A model generated the notes under the pieces. The model was given only the letters and a program-made list of their open reading frames with translations, was not told the origin of the DNA and ran no database searches. The position numbers and the translations under genes were made by a program. This document shows positions 35,921 to 47,793 of a stretch of 64,000 nt of DNA, piece by piece. The stretch is taken from positions 186,001-250,000 of the forward strand of contig CAKOGP040001725.1 of assembly GCA_933822405.4 (NCBI GenBank), written 5' to 3'. Source of the stretch: Cylindrotheca closterium (lineage: Eukaryota; Bacillariophyta; Bacillariophyceae; Bacillariales; Bacillariaceae). Within the stretch, counting starts at the first letter, position 1. Every line of letters begins with the position of its first letter.

Positions 35921-36334
35921 GGTAATTGGATGCATATTGGATTACTTTTAGTTAATTCATTTTAAATATTCAATCTGCCCCGTCATACGATGGCAACATG
36001 CAACGTAATCCTGGCTTCGTCATTTCCTGATATAACGACAACGCGACTGATGAGCAGTCTTGAGGGATGAGAAACAAAGTCGAACTATGAAATAGCTGAT
36101 ATCGCATAGGGACGGTTTCGCCGGGTATTGCGCATTAAGTAGCTCAATAGTTGAGACTTCTTTCTGTGGTCACAAGAGGAAATGCAGCTACGTAAACCGC
36201 GTAGGCTTGGTACCCGCGTGGATCCCTATAGAAAATGACTTTCAAAAGTCCCAAACTCTCTCTTTTTTATATATTTTTTCCCCGGGCGGAAGTTTCATAG
36301 TTTGCCGAAATCGCGTATACATTCAAATTGCACC
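35921..36334. promoter_or_regulatory. Intergenic region, probable promoter of the 18-exon LRR gene
   Basis: Lies between the DDX41 stop and the next ATG. Contains an AT-rich TTTTTTATATATTTTTTCC stretch at about 36262-36280, about 60 bases before the start codon. No gene is seen. Confidence 0.4.
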
Positions 36335-39300
36335 ATGGACTCTGAAGACAGCATCATTAAAAGCAGCAGGAAATCAAAGAACGGCAGTAGGAGATCCCCT
36401 ACGAGAAAATCTCATCGAAGTAGCAAAACTGCCAGAAATAGCAGTCCAAAGAGCAACAACAACGAGCCTCGTCGAACAAAACGAAGCAAAGAAGAGCATG
36501 CTGCCAAGGAAAAGGCTCGTTCTGAGCGGACCAATGATGCAGCAGGAGCAACTGCCATCGATCAAACTGGCATCGTAGAACCAATCGAAGGTCGCAGAAA
36601 GAATCTGGCCAGCAAGAAACGACACAGCCAAAACGAAAAAGACCGAGCGTCCAAGGACTCTACCGCCAAGGCCCAGAACCTCATCAATCAATCCATCGCT
36701 TCCGCCACTGGACCATCTCCTGGTGCCCACGCGGACTCCCGGGGTGACGATGCTGATAAAAAGGTCGGGAAAGGAAGATTCAGTCGACAATTGGGAACGC
36801 AATCCATCATTGCGGTTGACGAACGTGAGGAGGTAGCTGAGGAAGAAAAGGAAGAAGACCATGGAATGGTGACGGCTAGTGCTGTGGAAAGTGCTGATGC
36901 CGACCCAGCGACAAATTCGAAGCTTGGCAAAGAGAGCACAAATGCTGAAAAAGTCGCCGCATACAGGAAGGCGAACAACTTCTTGAATGGAGCTACTTCT
37001 CCTCGTGGTTCGAGAAAAATTAAATTTAGAGCACAGAATGATAGATCCAATGGACGAGATTGGGAACGAATGCAGCAGCAAAAAAGTGTCAGGGTCTGCC
37101 AAGGTTTACTTTGTATTGTTGTGATTGTTGGAGTTGCCGTTGGGTCATGGCTCGGTTTGGGCAACAACACTTTAGTTGCAACTGAACCATCCCAAGTCAT
37201 CGGGAATGCCACCAATGATCTCTCGGATCTTCCAGTTAGTAGTGAGTCTCCGACTGAAAGTACTTTCACGACTACAAACAGTACATCTACCGCACCCAGT
37301 GGAGTACCTAGTAGTCTTGATGTCCAGTTCTTTCCGCCGTCGGTAGAAGACTGTGATGCCATTGCAAAAGGGGATGCGATCCAAGGACAAGACATACTGC
37401 CCGTTCAAAGCTACCAGCTGAACCTGGATGCTACTCCTCTTATTCCAATGGTTTTGAGTTTCTCAGCCGACATCATTGAGAACAAACTTTCAGAGCTGCT
37501 GGTTCCAGTGCTCACCGGATGCGATCGAGTTGTCCGAAAACTACGCGGTGGTCAGTTTGTGCATCATCGCCATCTCATCGGTGACGCCATTTTTTCGTAT
37601 GCAATTGGGAATGTGGTGGTCGGTGCGATCGGAGTCGAGGGGGCACAATGCATGGATGATTCATACACAGGGTGCCATCGAGTCAGTGTGAAGCTTGACA
37701 TTGTGGTGAAGGACGCGGCGGTCAAAATCTTCGATGTATTTGGCGAACTCAGCGCTGTTCTGGGGGGTGGCTCCCTTATCGAGAAACTTGAGGTGACTAC
37801 TCTTTATCAAAGCATGATCATTGTGAATCTAGGTCCACTTGATTCAACAGCATCTCCTAGTGCCAACGATGCGGAACCAACGCCAGTGCCAGCAATTCCA
37901 ACGTCAGAGCCAACACAGCTACCCACATTTGCTCCAATGGTTGATGAAAGTCGTGCCCCGAGTACAGAGCCGACTCCTGGACCAAGTCCTCCCCCAACCT
38001 CGCAACCGACAGCATTGCCTACTGTGTCTCCAACAGAAGTGACATCTGTGGCACCCACAATTACTCCAACTCTACGTCCCACTCAGAATCCAACTCTACG
38101 TCCCACTCAGAATCCAACTCAAGAACTGTCTTTGAATCCATCTTTTGTCCCTTCGCTCAGTCCATCCATGGAACTGACCTTGGGACCAACACCAATGCCA
38201 TCATTGGTGCCTACATTTGAACCCACCGAAACCCCTTCGCTTGCACCAATATCCTTGTCAACTAATCGATGTGCTTACCTGGAGTCAAAACTTGGAGACA
38301 GAGCTTCTTTGCACCAACTCGCAATTCAATGGATGTGCGAAACGGATACATGGGAGCCAAGTGAAGACAAGAGTTATCCAGAGCAATGGCTTGACCGGTA
38401 TGCTGTTGCAGCATTGCTATACGCTGCAAATAATGACAATCCTGAAACATTTAATCACAGTGATCTTGCTGCAGCGTCGACACAACCAACATGCAGTTGG
38501 TCTTCTACTGAATATACTTTCCTCGGTTGTTCACAAAGCAGCAAAGACTCCAAAATAACATCAATCAACGGTGGTAAGCTACTTGGTATTTATATGGTTA
38601 TCAATAGTTGCTTTTCTCACCACTGGCAACAGGCAGCGTTCTTGGCAGTCAATCTGGGTATCTCCCAACGGCAATTGGTTTTCTGACAAGCTTAACATGG
38701 TTGAGGTTGGGTGAGATATCAACTGAAGCATGAACTTGATTTTTGAGAGTTGAAGCTAACCCCAGTGTTGCTGCTAACCATTCACTCCACAGGGCACACA
38801 GACAAAGGGTTGCCCACTGAAATTGGGCTCCTCACAGACCTGCAATCCTTAAGTTTTCGTAAGTTCCCTTTGCATTTACTTTTCTCATTTTGTAGAACAA
38901 AAAAACGCCGACACTAGATGTTCGCCTTTCCACGCAGCAAGAGTAGTGTCGAGTGAAGACACTCCATTAATTGAAACCAGCCTTCCAAGCGAAGTAGGTG
39001 CCCTCACAAAGCTCCATACCTTGTCTGGAGGTAAGCGCCAAGAGACACCAATTGAAACTCCATCTATTGAGATGCTGAATCGTTCATTACGCTTTTTTAG
39101 ATTATACTGTACTTGGGGGTACACTCCCTTCTGAGATAGGGAATTTAACTCAAATGAGGCGAATTTCTCTTGGTATGTTGCGTTACCGCATGGGTTGGTT
39201 TCATCCGTACTCTCGCAACTCATCCCAGTTTCCCTATCCATTGATAGCGTATTCGAGACTCTGGGGAACAGTCCCAACGGAAATTGGCAATTTGTCCCTT

Positions 39301-41081
39301 TTGACTCAGCTTGATCTCTGTACGTTGTTTACAATAAACTGCTATTGAGACCTTCAACTCTCATTCATATTTTTACAGTGCGTAGCAAACTTGAAGGACC
39401 TATCCCATCCGAAATTGGAAATTTGAGCAAATTGACTGGTGTTCATCTTGGTATGATGCTTTGGAATCATCTATGATTATTTTAATTGTGTTCTTATTGA
39501 TGCTTCCTTCCGTTGGCAGGTCACAATCATATCGAAGGAGACATTCCTACAGAAATTGGAAATTTGAGCAACATGAGTTATATGTCACTTTGTAAGTTGA
39601 AAGCTCTGTAATGTTTTGTTATCACTACTTCACGTCTCATTGCTGCTTCCTTTCCAACTGGTGGGCAGCCGACAATAAGATTGACGGAACCATCCCTTCT
39701 GAAATTGGAAAAATGAGTCAAATGGCTAGCTTTCAGCTCTGTATGTCCTAGATTGCATTAAGCGTCCAACTATTGGAGGCTTTCGTATCTCATTCGCTCA
39801 TTTCTCCTTCATTCTCTTTCTAGACGGAAATGCCATCCAAGGAACTCTACCAACGGAGATTGGAGCCTTGAGCCAGATGGTTACATTGCTACTTCGTAGG
39901 TTCTCGGGGGTGAGCTATGTCTTGCAAATTCCATGCTTGCTTCTCATCTTTTCTCCCTTCCCCACAATCTCTTGACAGACTCACACGCAGGTACCAACAG
40001 TCTTGAAGGAACGATTCCGACAGAAATTGGTAGAATGACCAAAATGGTTACTTTCAATGTTGGTACGTTCCGTAATGATGCTTTCCACTGAAGTGATTGC
40101 CACTCATTTTCTTCCACATCTTTGACAGGCGGCAACAAGCTGGTGGGATCAATTCCAACCGAAATTGGGAATTTGAGCCAAATGGAAACTTTCAATCTTG
40201 GTATGTTGCATGGCGATGTCTAGCCTCTAAAATGTTAGTGACTTGCTCACTGCTTGCAATTTGTCGTTTGACAGGCTCTCTGCTGGAAGGAACTATCCCG
40301 ACAGAAATTGGGAACATGGGTCAGCTGCGTTATCTGGGAATTGGTACGATGGCATGCGATGTCATTGTAATATTGTTGTCACCACTCATTGCTGCTTCCT
40401 TGCAAATATGTTGATAGGCGGAAATATTGAAGGCACTATCCCAACGGAAATTGGAAACTTGGGCCAAATCATTACTCTGGGTCTTGGTACGTTGTTCGAC
40501 AATATTGTGCTATTTGGAATGCTGGTATACTCAATTCTGTTCCCATTGCCGCCATCCGTTCGCAGCAGGAAATAATATTAGAGGAACCATTCCATCGGAA
40601 ATTGGAAACTTGAGCAAATTGTTGGATCTAAATATGAGTATGTTGCTTCATAATGCTTCAAGCTATTATTCCGTTTCGTTACTCATGCCTTCTCTCCCCT
40701 CTCCCATTTGTTGGCAGATACCAACAGTCTTGAAGGTACTGTCCCAACGGAGATTGGCAGAATTAGAGAAATGGGAAGACTATTGCTTGGTAAGTCAGTC
40801 CATGTGAGACAGAAGATTCTTGTACGCAGCACTTCCTCACTCAGCATACATTCACATTTCTACAGCTCAAAACAAACTAACAGGCACAGTACCCAATATC
40901 CCTCAAATTACTGGGTATTGTTGGCTTTGTAAGTAGCAGTGATGTTATGATAACCCATCCTCAAGATATGGACCTCATTCTTGTTTTGCCAACCGCAGAT
41001 CAAAATTGCTTTGACGACACGACCAATGGTGTTTCAGCAGGCTGTAATGTCAGTGGCCAGAAACAAGAAAAGTGCGTCTAA
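36335..41081 (+). CDS. LRR membrane protein with unrecognised ectodomain, Pro/Thr stalk and one LRR per exon
   Basis: Start at ATG 36335 (CACCATGGAC). Eighteen exons: 36335-38573, 38633-38710, 38793-38858, exon 4 ending 39030 (start 38896, 38938 or 38947), 39101-39172, 39248-39319, 39379-39450, 39520-39591, 39669-39740, 39824-39895, 39991-40062, 40129-40200, 40275-40343, 40418-40486, 40566-40637, 40718-40789, 40866-40928, 40999-41081. Every intron is phase 1. Roughly 1159 residues: basic disordered cytoplasmic region; transmembrane helix (253-275); ectodomain (332-502) shared with the protein at 55202; Pro/Thr stalk; LRR cap module (WMCETDTWEP, WLDRYAVAALLYAAN); then about 15 LRRs of the GTIPTEIGNL type, most on a 72-base exon. 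C-terminal Cys pair (NCFDD, GCNVSGQ). No kinase. A surface recognition or adhesion role is inferred. Confidence 0.88.
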
Positions 41082-41543
41082 GTGACATTATACAAGTTGC
41101 GCTCACATAGAGCCTCTCTTTATTGAGTAGCGTTTCGCCATACCATTCCCTCTCGCTTGCAATTCCAAATGAAAAAATTGAAGAACCCATCACCCCAATA
41201 ATACGTCATTCATCGCACACGGTATCACCATAGCCCCGCCGGTAATGTACATATCAATGTATATCCAAGCAATACCAATCTTTACTTATATATATCGTCA
41301 TCACTCGTTTGGTTTTCAAGACTGCCTGACAAAACTGCCTTCGCAAGTGGATAAAAAAATACGGCACTGCATATAGAATATTCAATATGCGGTGATTCAT
41401 TTTGCCACAATGAATATGTGCGATGATGCAACGATGCAAGAATTTAGTCTATCTAGTCGACATTGCCTTTCTGCGCGATCAATTTGCGCATACGGAAAAG
41501 ACATCGCTTTACGAAAATTGCAACAAAAACACGAAAGGATGCG
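41082..41543. other. Intergenic region upstream of the prenylcysteine oxidase gene
   Basis: No gene. The open frame of the next gene continues upstream to a TTG at 41463 but contains no ATG before 41544. 41280-41296 carries TATATATATCGTC. Confidence 0.5.
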
Positions 41544-43337
41544 ATGATGTCTATATTTTATGATACGATGAGAACCATGAAGCCTATGATGTTTCATTTC
41601 ATGACTTTTCCCTCATTCATTCTGATCCTCCTTTCCTCAATTCTCCAATCATGTCACTGTGTACGAATCGGTGTAATAGGCGGGGGAATCTCTGGTACCT
41701 TTGTTTCCAAATACCTCGTGGATTTCCTGAACAATGATGACGATTGCTCCTCCTTGCAAGAACTCACCATTTTTGACCCGAATCCAATCGGTGAATTGAC
41801 AGACAAGAAGGCAAGCAGCAACAACGATAATGATTGGCAAGGGAGTCGAGTCAGTTCCTATCGATTGGACGATGGTAGAATCGTGGAGCTTGGTGCCAGC
41901 GTTTTGACGGATCAATTCAAACTCATTTTGGAAATGGCCAAGGAGGCAAACGTTACAGTGGGACCTCCCTTTTTCACTGGTGAGAACGAAACGAAACGTG
42001 ACGGCATGGCAATTTACAATGGAAACGGAGAGACCATGTTCAATACTGCAAACTCTACGATATCCACCATGCGAGCCATGGCGTGGAGATACAACATGGA
42101 TCTGCTCAAGCTGTATCGGATCACCTCCAAGATGATTGAGCGATTTGATGCCATGCAAGATATGTTGCTCGAAACTAAAAAGTATTTCTTTGAATCACCA
42201 AAAGAAATGTGGGACGAAGCACATCTAGGACCATTCGTCGACATGTCCATTGCTGACTTGTGCGATTATTTGTGGATTCCACAAGTCTTGCCATGGTGGC
42301 GGAAACTACTACCGGGACAAGGTTCGATACGAAGTGAACTATTGGAATCCATGTTATTGGTGAATTACAATCAAGGCAATTCGCAAATCAATGCGGTCAC
42401 TGGACTTGGGTCCTTTTCGGCATCTTCCCATTCCAAGATGCACAGCATTGTTGGAGGCAACGCTCAGCTCATTAGCAGCGCCTTTGCGCAAGCCCAAAAG
42501 ACACATTCTACAAAGTGTCCAGATACTCCAGATGTTGTTGTTTCTCATTCCCAGCAACGAGTATCGACGGTTGTCGGGAGCCTGGATGGTTTCGAAGTCT
42601 TTGCGTCCGATGGCTCGCTGTTGGGTCACTACGATATCATGGTCTTGGCAGCGCCCTTGGCTTTCTCCAAAGTGGAATTCCTCATCAACAGTCAAATTGA
42701 TAGTTCGGTATTGCAACCCATGCCCATGGGTGGCCTCGTGGAAAATCATGAAGATACTAGATATGGCCAAGATCACGAAGGTCACAATCCGTTGCCCCAT
42801 CACTTGTCCAAGGCCGCCACTCGGACCTACACACAAGTCGTCACCACGTTGGTCCGTCATGGAGAACTCCAACATGATTACTTTTCCATTGATCCAGATC
42901 ACATTCCTCGAGTGATTGTCTTTACCGAAAAGGGCAAGGCAGCCGAACACAATATTACTTCGATTGCCCAAATTTCGCCAAAGGATGGTCTGTACAAGAT
43001 TTTCTCATCCGAACCACTGACACTTGACCTATTCCAAAAAATCTTTGGATCCTCCGTGACAATCGAATACGAAAAGATCTGGGGTGGAGAACATGGGGGC
43101 GCCACACCCGACTATCAAGGGACCGGCGACTCGACCGAATTCTTATTGTACGATGGTGCGACTGGATTCTCGGGGCATACGACTTCCGGAGGTCTGTATT
43201 ATCCAAATTCGCTCGAATTGTCCTTTGCTTGTATCGAATTGAGTGCCATGGGAGCAAAGGCAGTGGCGAAATTGATTGCCAAACGATTGGGTTGGGTGGA
43301 ACCAGAAAAAGTATCTGAATTGGGCGAGGAACTGTAA
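41544..43337 (+). CDS. Prenylcysteine oxidase/lyase-like flavoprotein, secreted or lumenal
   Basis: 597 residues from the ATG at 41544 (a second ATG follows directly). A hydrophobic leader (MTFPSFILILLSSILQ) precedes an FAD-binding Rossmann motif (RIGVIGGGISGT) and then a PCYOX-like segment (SYRLDDGRIVELGASVL). The C-terminal part (YEKIWGGEHGGATPDYQG; FSGHTTSGGLYYPN) and the overall length of the mature region fit prenylcysteine oxidases, FAD thioether oxidases that break farnesyl- or geranylgeranylcysteine released from degraded prenylated proteins in the lysosome/vacuole. Compared with the animal enzyme (about 500 residues) it has inserts of about 20 polar residues, for example after LTDKK. 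No introns. A different amine-oxidase-type FAD enzyme is the alternative. Confidence 0.8.
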   Translation: MMSIFYDTMRTMKPMMFHFMTFPSFILILLSSILQSCHCVRIGVIGGGISGTFVSKYLVDFLNNDDDCSSLQELTIFDPNPIGELTDKKASSNNDNDWQGSRVSSYRLDDGRIVELGASVLTDQFKLILEMAKEANVTVGPPFFTGENETKRDGMAIYNGNGETMFNTANSTISTMRAMAWRYNMDLLKLYRITSKMIERFDAMQDMLLETKKYFFESPKEMWDEAHLGPFVDMSIADLCDYLWIPQVLPWWRKLLPGQGSIRSELLESMLLVNYNQGNSQINAVTGLGSFSASSHSKMHSIVGGNAQLISSAFAQAQKTHSTKCPDTPDVVVSHSQQRVSTVVGSLDGFEVFASDGSLLGHYDIMVLAAPLAFSKVEFLINSQIDSSVLQPMPMGGLVENHEDTRYGQDHEGHNPLPHHLSKAATRTYTQVVTTLVRHGELQHDYFSIDPDHIPRVIVFTEKGKAAEHNITSIAQISPKDGLYKIFSSEPLTLDLFQKIFGSSVTIEYEKIWGGEHGGATPDYQGTGDSTEFLLYDGATGFSGHTTSGGLYYPNSLELSFACIELSAMGAKAVAKLIAKRLGWVEPEKVSELGEEL

Positions 43338-43872
43338 TATAGTGGATGTAGAATGTTTGAATCCATCCATCCTCTCAGTCACCAATCTTCAGTATTGTAC
43401 TCCGGTTCGAGCAGTAACTGTGCCTACAACTAGCAATGAAATTGTACTCTTTCTCAATGACGATTGATTGATGATACTACTACGAGCATTTCACCGTGTT
43501 CTACTGTATCCATGCTAATGGGATTGGACGCAGATTCTCAATTGGTGATTTATTTATTTTCTTCCTCCTTCTCAGAGGTAAAGATAGTGCCTTTTATTTT
43601 TGGGCAGTGTTTCGTTAGCCACAACAGCAGCATCTCCTGCTTGTCTCAGACTCATACTATCTTCGGTACGAATATATACCTACAGTACAGTATCGTCCCT
43701 CGTCCCCCGATCGATTAAAATTTCGGCAATAGGAGTCGATCCAGTCGGTCCGTCCCGCTTGCGCGTGCGCGCCGGCGTGCAAAGCACGAGGTTCATTTTT
43801 ACTTTTGATTTTCAGTCTTCTGATTTCGACATAAAAAATACCACAGACTATACAGTATATGCTATCATAAAA
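43338..43872. other. Intergenic region upstream of the LRR_5 gene
   Basis: No gene. The frame of the LRR_5 gene is open upstream to a TTG at 43600, but the first ATG in frame is 43873. GCGCGTGCGCGCCGGCGTGC (43756-43775) is an unusual CpG-rich patch. Confidence 0.5.
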
Positions 43873-45624
43873 ATGTTTGCTTCCACAGTGGCAGGGGGAA
43901 CGGAGCTTCCGTTCAGTCTGTTTGTGCTCACCTCCGAAACCCATGATCGGCCCAACCAAGATACCACTCATCTCCTCGTTCATTCGTCCGTGAAGGAAGT
44001 CTTTCCCAAAGAGTTTGAAGGCAAGTCAAAGCTTCAGGAAATCCTCATTTCAGAAGGAGTTCAATGCGTTGGAGACAAGGCATTTAAGGACTGTACCAAG
44101 CTTGAACGAGTATCACTGCCCTCTACATTGGAACGTGTTGGTTATCGGTCCTTCTATTGGACTTCTCTCATCACCGTCGAGCTGAAACATGGATTCCGAT
44201 CGATTGGCTATGCTGCCTTTGGATACTGCCGATTCTTGCGCAAGGTTCAATTGCCTTTTACCCTCGAGAAGATTGAGGATTGGGCCTTTTCGAACTGCAC
44301 CGCGTTGGTGGATATTTGTCTCCCCAAAGGACTGCAAAGTATTGGTCGGCTGGCATTTTATGGCTGCACAGCTTTGACCAACATTTCCATCCCCTCCACT
44401 GTCGACACGATTGGTGGATGGTGCTTTCAGTCTTGCACCTCCTTGTCCAAGGTTCAGTTAGGGGCTTCTATAAAGATCCTCGAAGCTGGTACATTTGCCC
44501 AGTGCCACGCGCTTTCCAATCTATCGGTGCCCATGGGTGTCGAGGTGATTGCAAATGATTGCTTTTGTGAATGCATCATGTTGCTTTCCGTGGAACTACC
44601 AGAGGGATTGACACAAATTGACGCCAAGGCCTTTTTCGGATGTCAATCCTTGTGTGCCATTGTGATCCCCTCCAGCACCATTATTATTGGTCAAAAGGCC
44701 TTTGGTGGTTGCACCAGCCTTTTGGGAGTGGAGCTTTGCGCGGACCATATCCAATTTGGTGCTGAGGCATTTGCCAACTGTCCAAGTCTTGTCAGCATTG
44801 AACTGTCCTCTGCCAAGGACATTCCAGACGATCTATTCTTTGGATGCCCAAGACTGCAAGTGAATGATGATGATGACAAAGACGAGAATACTGACGACCT
44901 TGCTCTCTTGCAGGATCGATTCGCAGAGCTACCAGTCCATGAGGCATGCTACCATTCGTCCTCCACTTCTGTGGAAGATCTCATGGCCAGCATTCACCAA
45001 CAGGCCTCGTCTAACGACTGGGCAGGTCCATTTGGTGCCACGCCCTTTCACATTATCGCCGCTTCAGCAACACAGCCCATTGATATGTTTCAAGTACTAT
45101 TGGATCACATTCCTTTTGGTGTCTTGTCCCAAAAGGATTGCAATGGCAATACCATGATGGACTATTTGTTGCAAAATCGACTGTCTACGTCGATTCTGCT
45201 GATCCGAATGGTCCTACACAAGACATTGGTGGATGGAATGGCATCCTGGGGTAATGAGTGTTGGCAAGCATCCCTCCGAACCTTGATCGAATCACGATCG
45301 TGGGGTACAGCACAGAAAACAAAAATGCAAGCATTGCAGCAAGTCATCCAACGCCTAGAATCTTATGCAAGAGTTGAAATGAAATCCTTGTTGGAGCTTA
45401 CTGTATGGAAGTCCAAACTAATGGACGACGACGACTCGGTCAGTAGCATGGAACCAATCGATCGACGCAACTGTCGCTTGCTCTGCGGCGCAAACGTTGT
45501 CAAAGCAAACGTCCTTGCCTACCTTTGGGATGAGAATAATGTCAATCCAATGACATCTGTAGCACTATCCATGTTCCCATACGATGTGTCGTGGATGTCT
45601 GACTGCAATCACTGCCATCATTAA
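43873..45624 (+). CDS. BspA-type LRR_5 repeat protein
   Basis: 583 residues, no introns. After a short lead (residues 1-45) come about 14 repeats of 23 residues of the BspA/LRR_5 type (IGRLAFYGCTALTNISIPST; IDAKAFFGCQSLCAIVIPSS) up to about residue 330. An acidic linker (DDDDKDENTDD) leads to a C-terminal domain beginning LPVHEACYHSS and containing an ankyrin-like helical part (FGATPFHIIAASATQPIDMF; DCNGNTMMDYLLQ). This LRR_5 plus LPxHxxCY arrangement is frequent in diatoms. There is no signal peptide or membrane helix, so it is probably intracellular; partner unknown. The start is the ATG that begins the conserved part. Confidence 0.87.
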   Translation: MFASTVAGGTELPFSLFVLTSETHDRPNQDTTHLLVHSSVKEVFPKEFEGKSKLQEILISEGVQCVGDKAFKDCTKLERVSLPSTLERVGYRSFYWTSLITVELKHGFRSIGYAAFGYCRFLRKVQLPFTLEKIEDWAFSNCTALVDICLPKGLQSIGRLAFYGCTALTNISIPSTVDTIGGWCFQSCTSLSKVQLGASIKILEAGTFAQCHALSNLSVPMGVEVIANDCFCECIMLLSVELPEGLTQIDAKAFFGCQSLCAIVIPSSTIIIGQKAFGGCTSLLGVELCADHIQFGAEAFANCPSLVSIELSSAKDIPDDLFFGCPRLQVNDDDDKDENTDDLALLQDRFAELPVHEACYHSSSTSVEDLMASIHQQASSNDWAGPFGATPFHIIAASATQPIDMFQVLLDHIPFGVLSQKDCNGNTMMDYLLQNRLSTSILLIRMVLHKTLVDGMASWGNECWQASLRTLIESRSWGTAQKTKMQALQQVIQRLESYARVEMKSLLELTVWKSKLMDDDDSVSSMEPIDRRNCRLLCGANVVKANVLAYLWDENNVNPMTSVALSMFPYDVSWMSDCNHCHH

Positions 45625-45804
45625 GGAAGCAGTGTCTTATTCCAGGATCTCATGGCGTTGAGCATGAGTGATGCCATTCTGGGATAATCAGTATACTCGT
45701 AGTCTATATTCAGCACGATTGCTCTAGAGTAAAAATTGGATACTAGAATCCAGTCTTAAAAACAGTTTCTTTCATAGTTCTAAATGCATCTACAGCACAT
45801 GTCT
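45625..45804. other. Short convergent 3' region
   Basis: Separates the ends of two convergent genes. No terminator or polyadenylation element can be assigned. Confidence 0.5.
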
Positions 45805-47793
45805 CTAGGTGCAGAGCAACGTCTCGTCATAAGTACTCGAGATGTCTCTGGAGCAAATTCGACCATGCAAATTTCGGTTGTAGACCATTGTTGGGTGGTC
45901 TCCGTCATCTTCATATCCCAACTTCCTTAGAGTCTCATAGGCTCTTTTGCAAGTATCGGAAGCGTCATCGAATTTTTCGTCCTTTCGCAAGCAATTAGCA
46001 ATGCTGTTCAGAGTATAAGCAACGTCCAAGTGAGCAATGCCTTTGCCAATTCTCGCTTCGTTGAGTTCCAATGCTCGGATATAAACATTCAACGCTTCTC
46101 TGTAGTTCTTCTCTTTCTCCCACGTCTTCCCGAGATGGCCTAGACCAAAGGGGTAGGATGGGTGTGCCGGTTTGTCTCGGTAGAGATTCAAGTAGTTCTC
46201 AAGCAAATAACGTGCATTTCCGATCTTTCCACGCATCATCTGACCTTTTGCGAGGATCAAGTAGTTGTCTGTATATTCTGGATGGTTTGGTCCATATCGC
46301 TTCAACAGCTGGCTCATGGATCGTCTCAAGTATGTGTCCGCTTCATCGTATTTCCCTTGTTCAGTATATGCCATGCCAATTCCATGATATGCCTTACCGC
46401 TGATGTTGAGAAAGTTATCATGATCATCCTGGGAGAATTGCCTGTCCTCAGTTGGCTGCAGGAGGCACGACCTTTCATAGTGATCCAAGGAAGCCTCATG
46501 CTTGCCATCGCCACGGAGCAAATTCGCCGAATACTGGTAGTAGAAGAGTTTAGCTGTTGGGTCCGACATCTCGAACTCAAGCGGTAGTGGCCACCTGGCG
46601 CTGAACAAATAATCATGAGCCTCTTGGAGCATCCGATCCGCGGTGGATCGGTCTCCCTTTCGCTTATAACAATGCGCAATCTGGCATTTGATGGCTCCAA
46701 GAGTGTCCCAATGTTTCAACTCTTCACATGCTCGGGCTGCCATTTCAAAGTATGGTAGCGCTTGTCCTTGCTTCTGACCGTTATCCACAAGGACTTCGGC
46801 AAGCCTTCGATAAGTTCGCGCCAGGTTCCATTTTGTTTCGTTCTTATTGCTTTCAACATTCTCCACTAGCATCGTCTTATAGACGTAGCATGCTGTACGC
46901 AAAAAGTAGTAGGAGTCATCGAAATTGGCATCCTTTTCGAAACCTTGCGCTCTTTGCATGGACACAACTGCATATTCTTTCCCCTTTCTGTTGCACAATA
47001 CTTCCTGCCGAATCAGATTCATCGTTTCGGTTGATATTACCCCATTCTTTCTTCCATAGTTAGCGATGCATGTAAGCACTCTTTTAACGACCGTATCAGA
47101 TCCAGACTCTTCGACCCATCCTACATCCTTCATCTTCTTCTTGAATTTCCCCCCTCTTTTCTCTAAGCTATTAATGATTCGTTGTACTGCATCATCCTTC
47201 TCCTCTTTCGATAGACGGGGAAAGATAAGCGCAAAATAACTACAGTCGCTATGAAAGCCCTCCGCACCTTGACCTGATGCATTGCTTCCACACGGAACAT
47301 CGTATGGTCCAAGCTCTCCTATTTTCTTGGAAATTTTATGGTAGGGCATCTCTAGGACTCGACCGAGGCTCTCTTCACCTTCACCTTGACTTTTGCGTCC
47401 AGATGAAACACGATTGCTTGCAGGCTTTACTTTGTTGTTCTGCTCTGACATTTCGATTTCGATTTTCTTCAGATCACTTTCAATTCGTCTTTTGATCTTG
47501 GCCTTTATGGCTGTCTCATTTTCGGGAAACCACGCCTTTAACCCTTTGAACTTCTTCTTCTTGAACTCTCCACCTCGACAACGAACATTTCCAATGATTT
47601 TGAGAATGGCTTCGTTCATAGCATGTTTTTTCTCCTTTTTGGTTACTACGGCGAGTAAACGAGCAGCTTGCTCGCACTCTTTGTAAAACAATGATGATTC
47701 TTTGATTTGATTTGTCCCACAGGGCACATCATGAGGTCCAAGTGTTTCCGACATCGTGATGCAATATTTTTGTGAGGTTGCGAATTTGCACAT
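45805..47793 (-). CDS. Tandem degenerate DUF6824-like domains fused to TPR repeats
   Basis: 662 residues from ATG 47793; an internal ATG (47754, MSETLGPHDVPCG) also fits, since the conserved part starts there. The N-terminal part has two similar domains (about residues 14-110 and 155-255): GPHDVPCGTN then FYKECEQ and RGGEFKKKKF; GPYDVPCGSN then FHSDCSY and RGGKFKKKM. They follow the plan of DUF6824 (DVLxGRG ... H.GN ... F ... GG.F), but the GRG and HxGN parts are altered. The C-terminal 400 residues are TPRs (MAARACEELKHWDTLGAIK; YRRSMSQLLKRYGPNHPEY; VAYTLNSIANCLRKDEKFDD). No introns. It may be a scaffold or regulatory protein. The adjacent gene at 48340 encodes a single DUF6824-like domain. 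Confidence 0.78.
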   Translation of the reverse strand: MCKFATSQKYCITMSETLGPHDVPCGTNQIKESSLFYKECEQAARLLAVVTKKEKKHAMNEAILKIIGNVRCRGGEFKKKKFKGLKAWFPENETAIKAKIKRRIESDLKKIEIEMSEQNNKVKPASNRVSSGRKSQGEGEESLGRVLEMPYHKISKKIGELGPYDVPCGSNASGQGAEGFHSDCSYFALIFPRLSKEEKDDAVQRIINSLEKRGGKFKKKMKDVGWVEESGSDTVVKRVLTCIANYGRKNGVISTETMNLIRQEVLCNRKGKEYAVVSMQRAQGFEKDANFDDSYYFLRTACYVYKTMLVENVESNKNETKWNLARTYRRLAEVLVDNGQKQGQALPYFEMAARACEELKHWDTLGAIKCQIAHCYKRKGDRSTADRMLQEAHDYLFSARWPLPLEFEMSDPTAKLFYYQYSANLLRGDGKHEASLDHYERSCLLQPTEDRQFSQDDHDNFLNISGKAYHGIGMAYTEQGKYDEADTYLRRSMSQLLKRYGPNHPEYTDNYLILAKGQMMRGKIGNARYLLENYLNLYRDKPAHPSYPFGLGHLGKTWEKEKNYREALNVYIRALELNEARIGKGIAHLDVAYTLNSIANCLRKDEKFDDASDTCKRAYETLRKLGYEDDGDHPTMVYNRNLHGRICSRDISSTYDETLLCT

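Noticed and set aside
36374..37395. Long minus-strand frames
   Set aside because: Antisense of the first exon of the 18-exon LRR gene; Ser-rich without domains.
43600..43872. Upstream extension of the LRR_5 gene
   Set aside because: No ATG in the extension and composition unlike the rest of the protein.
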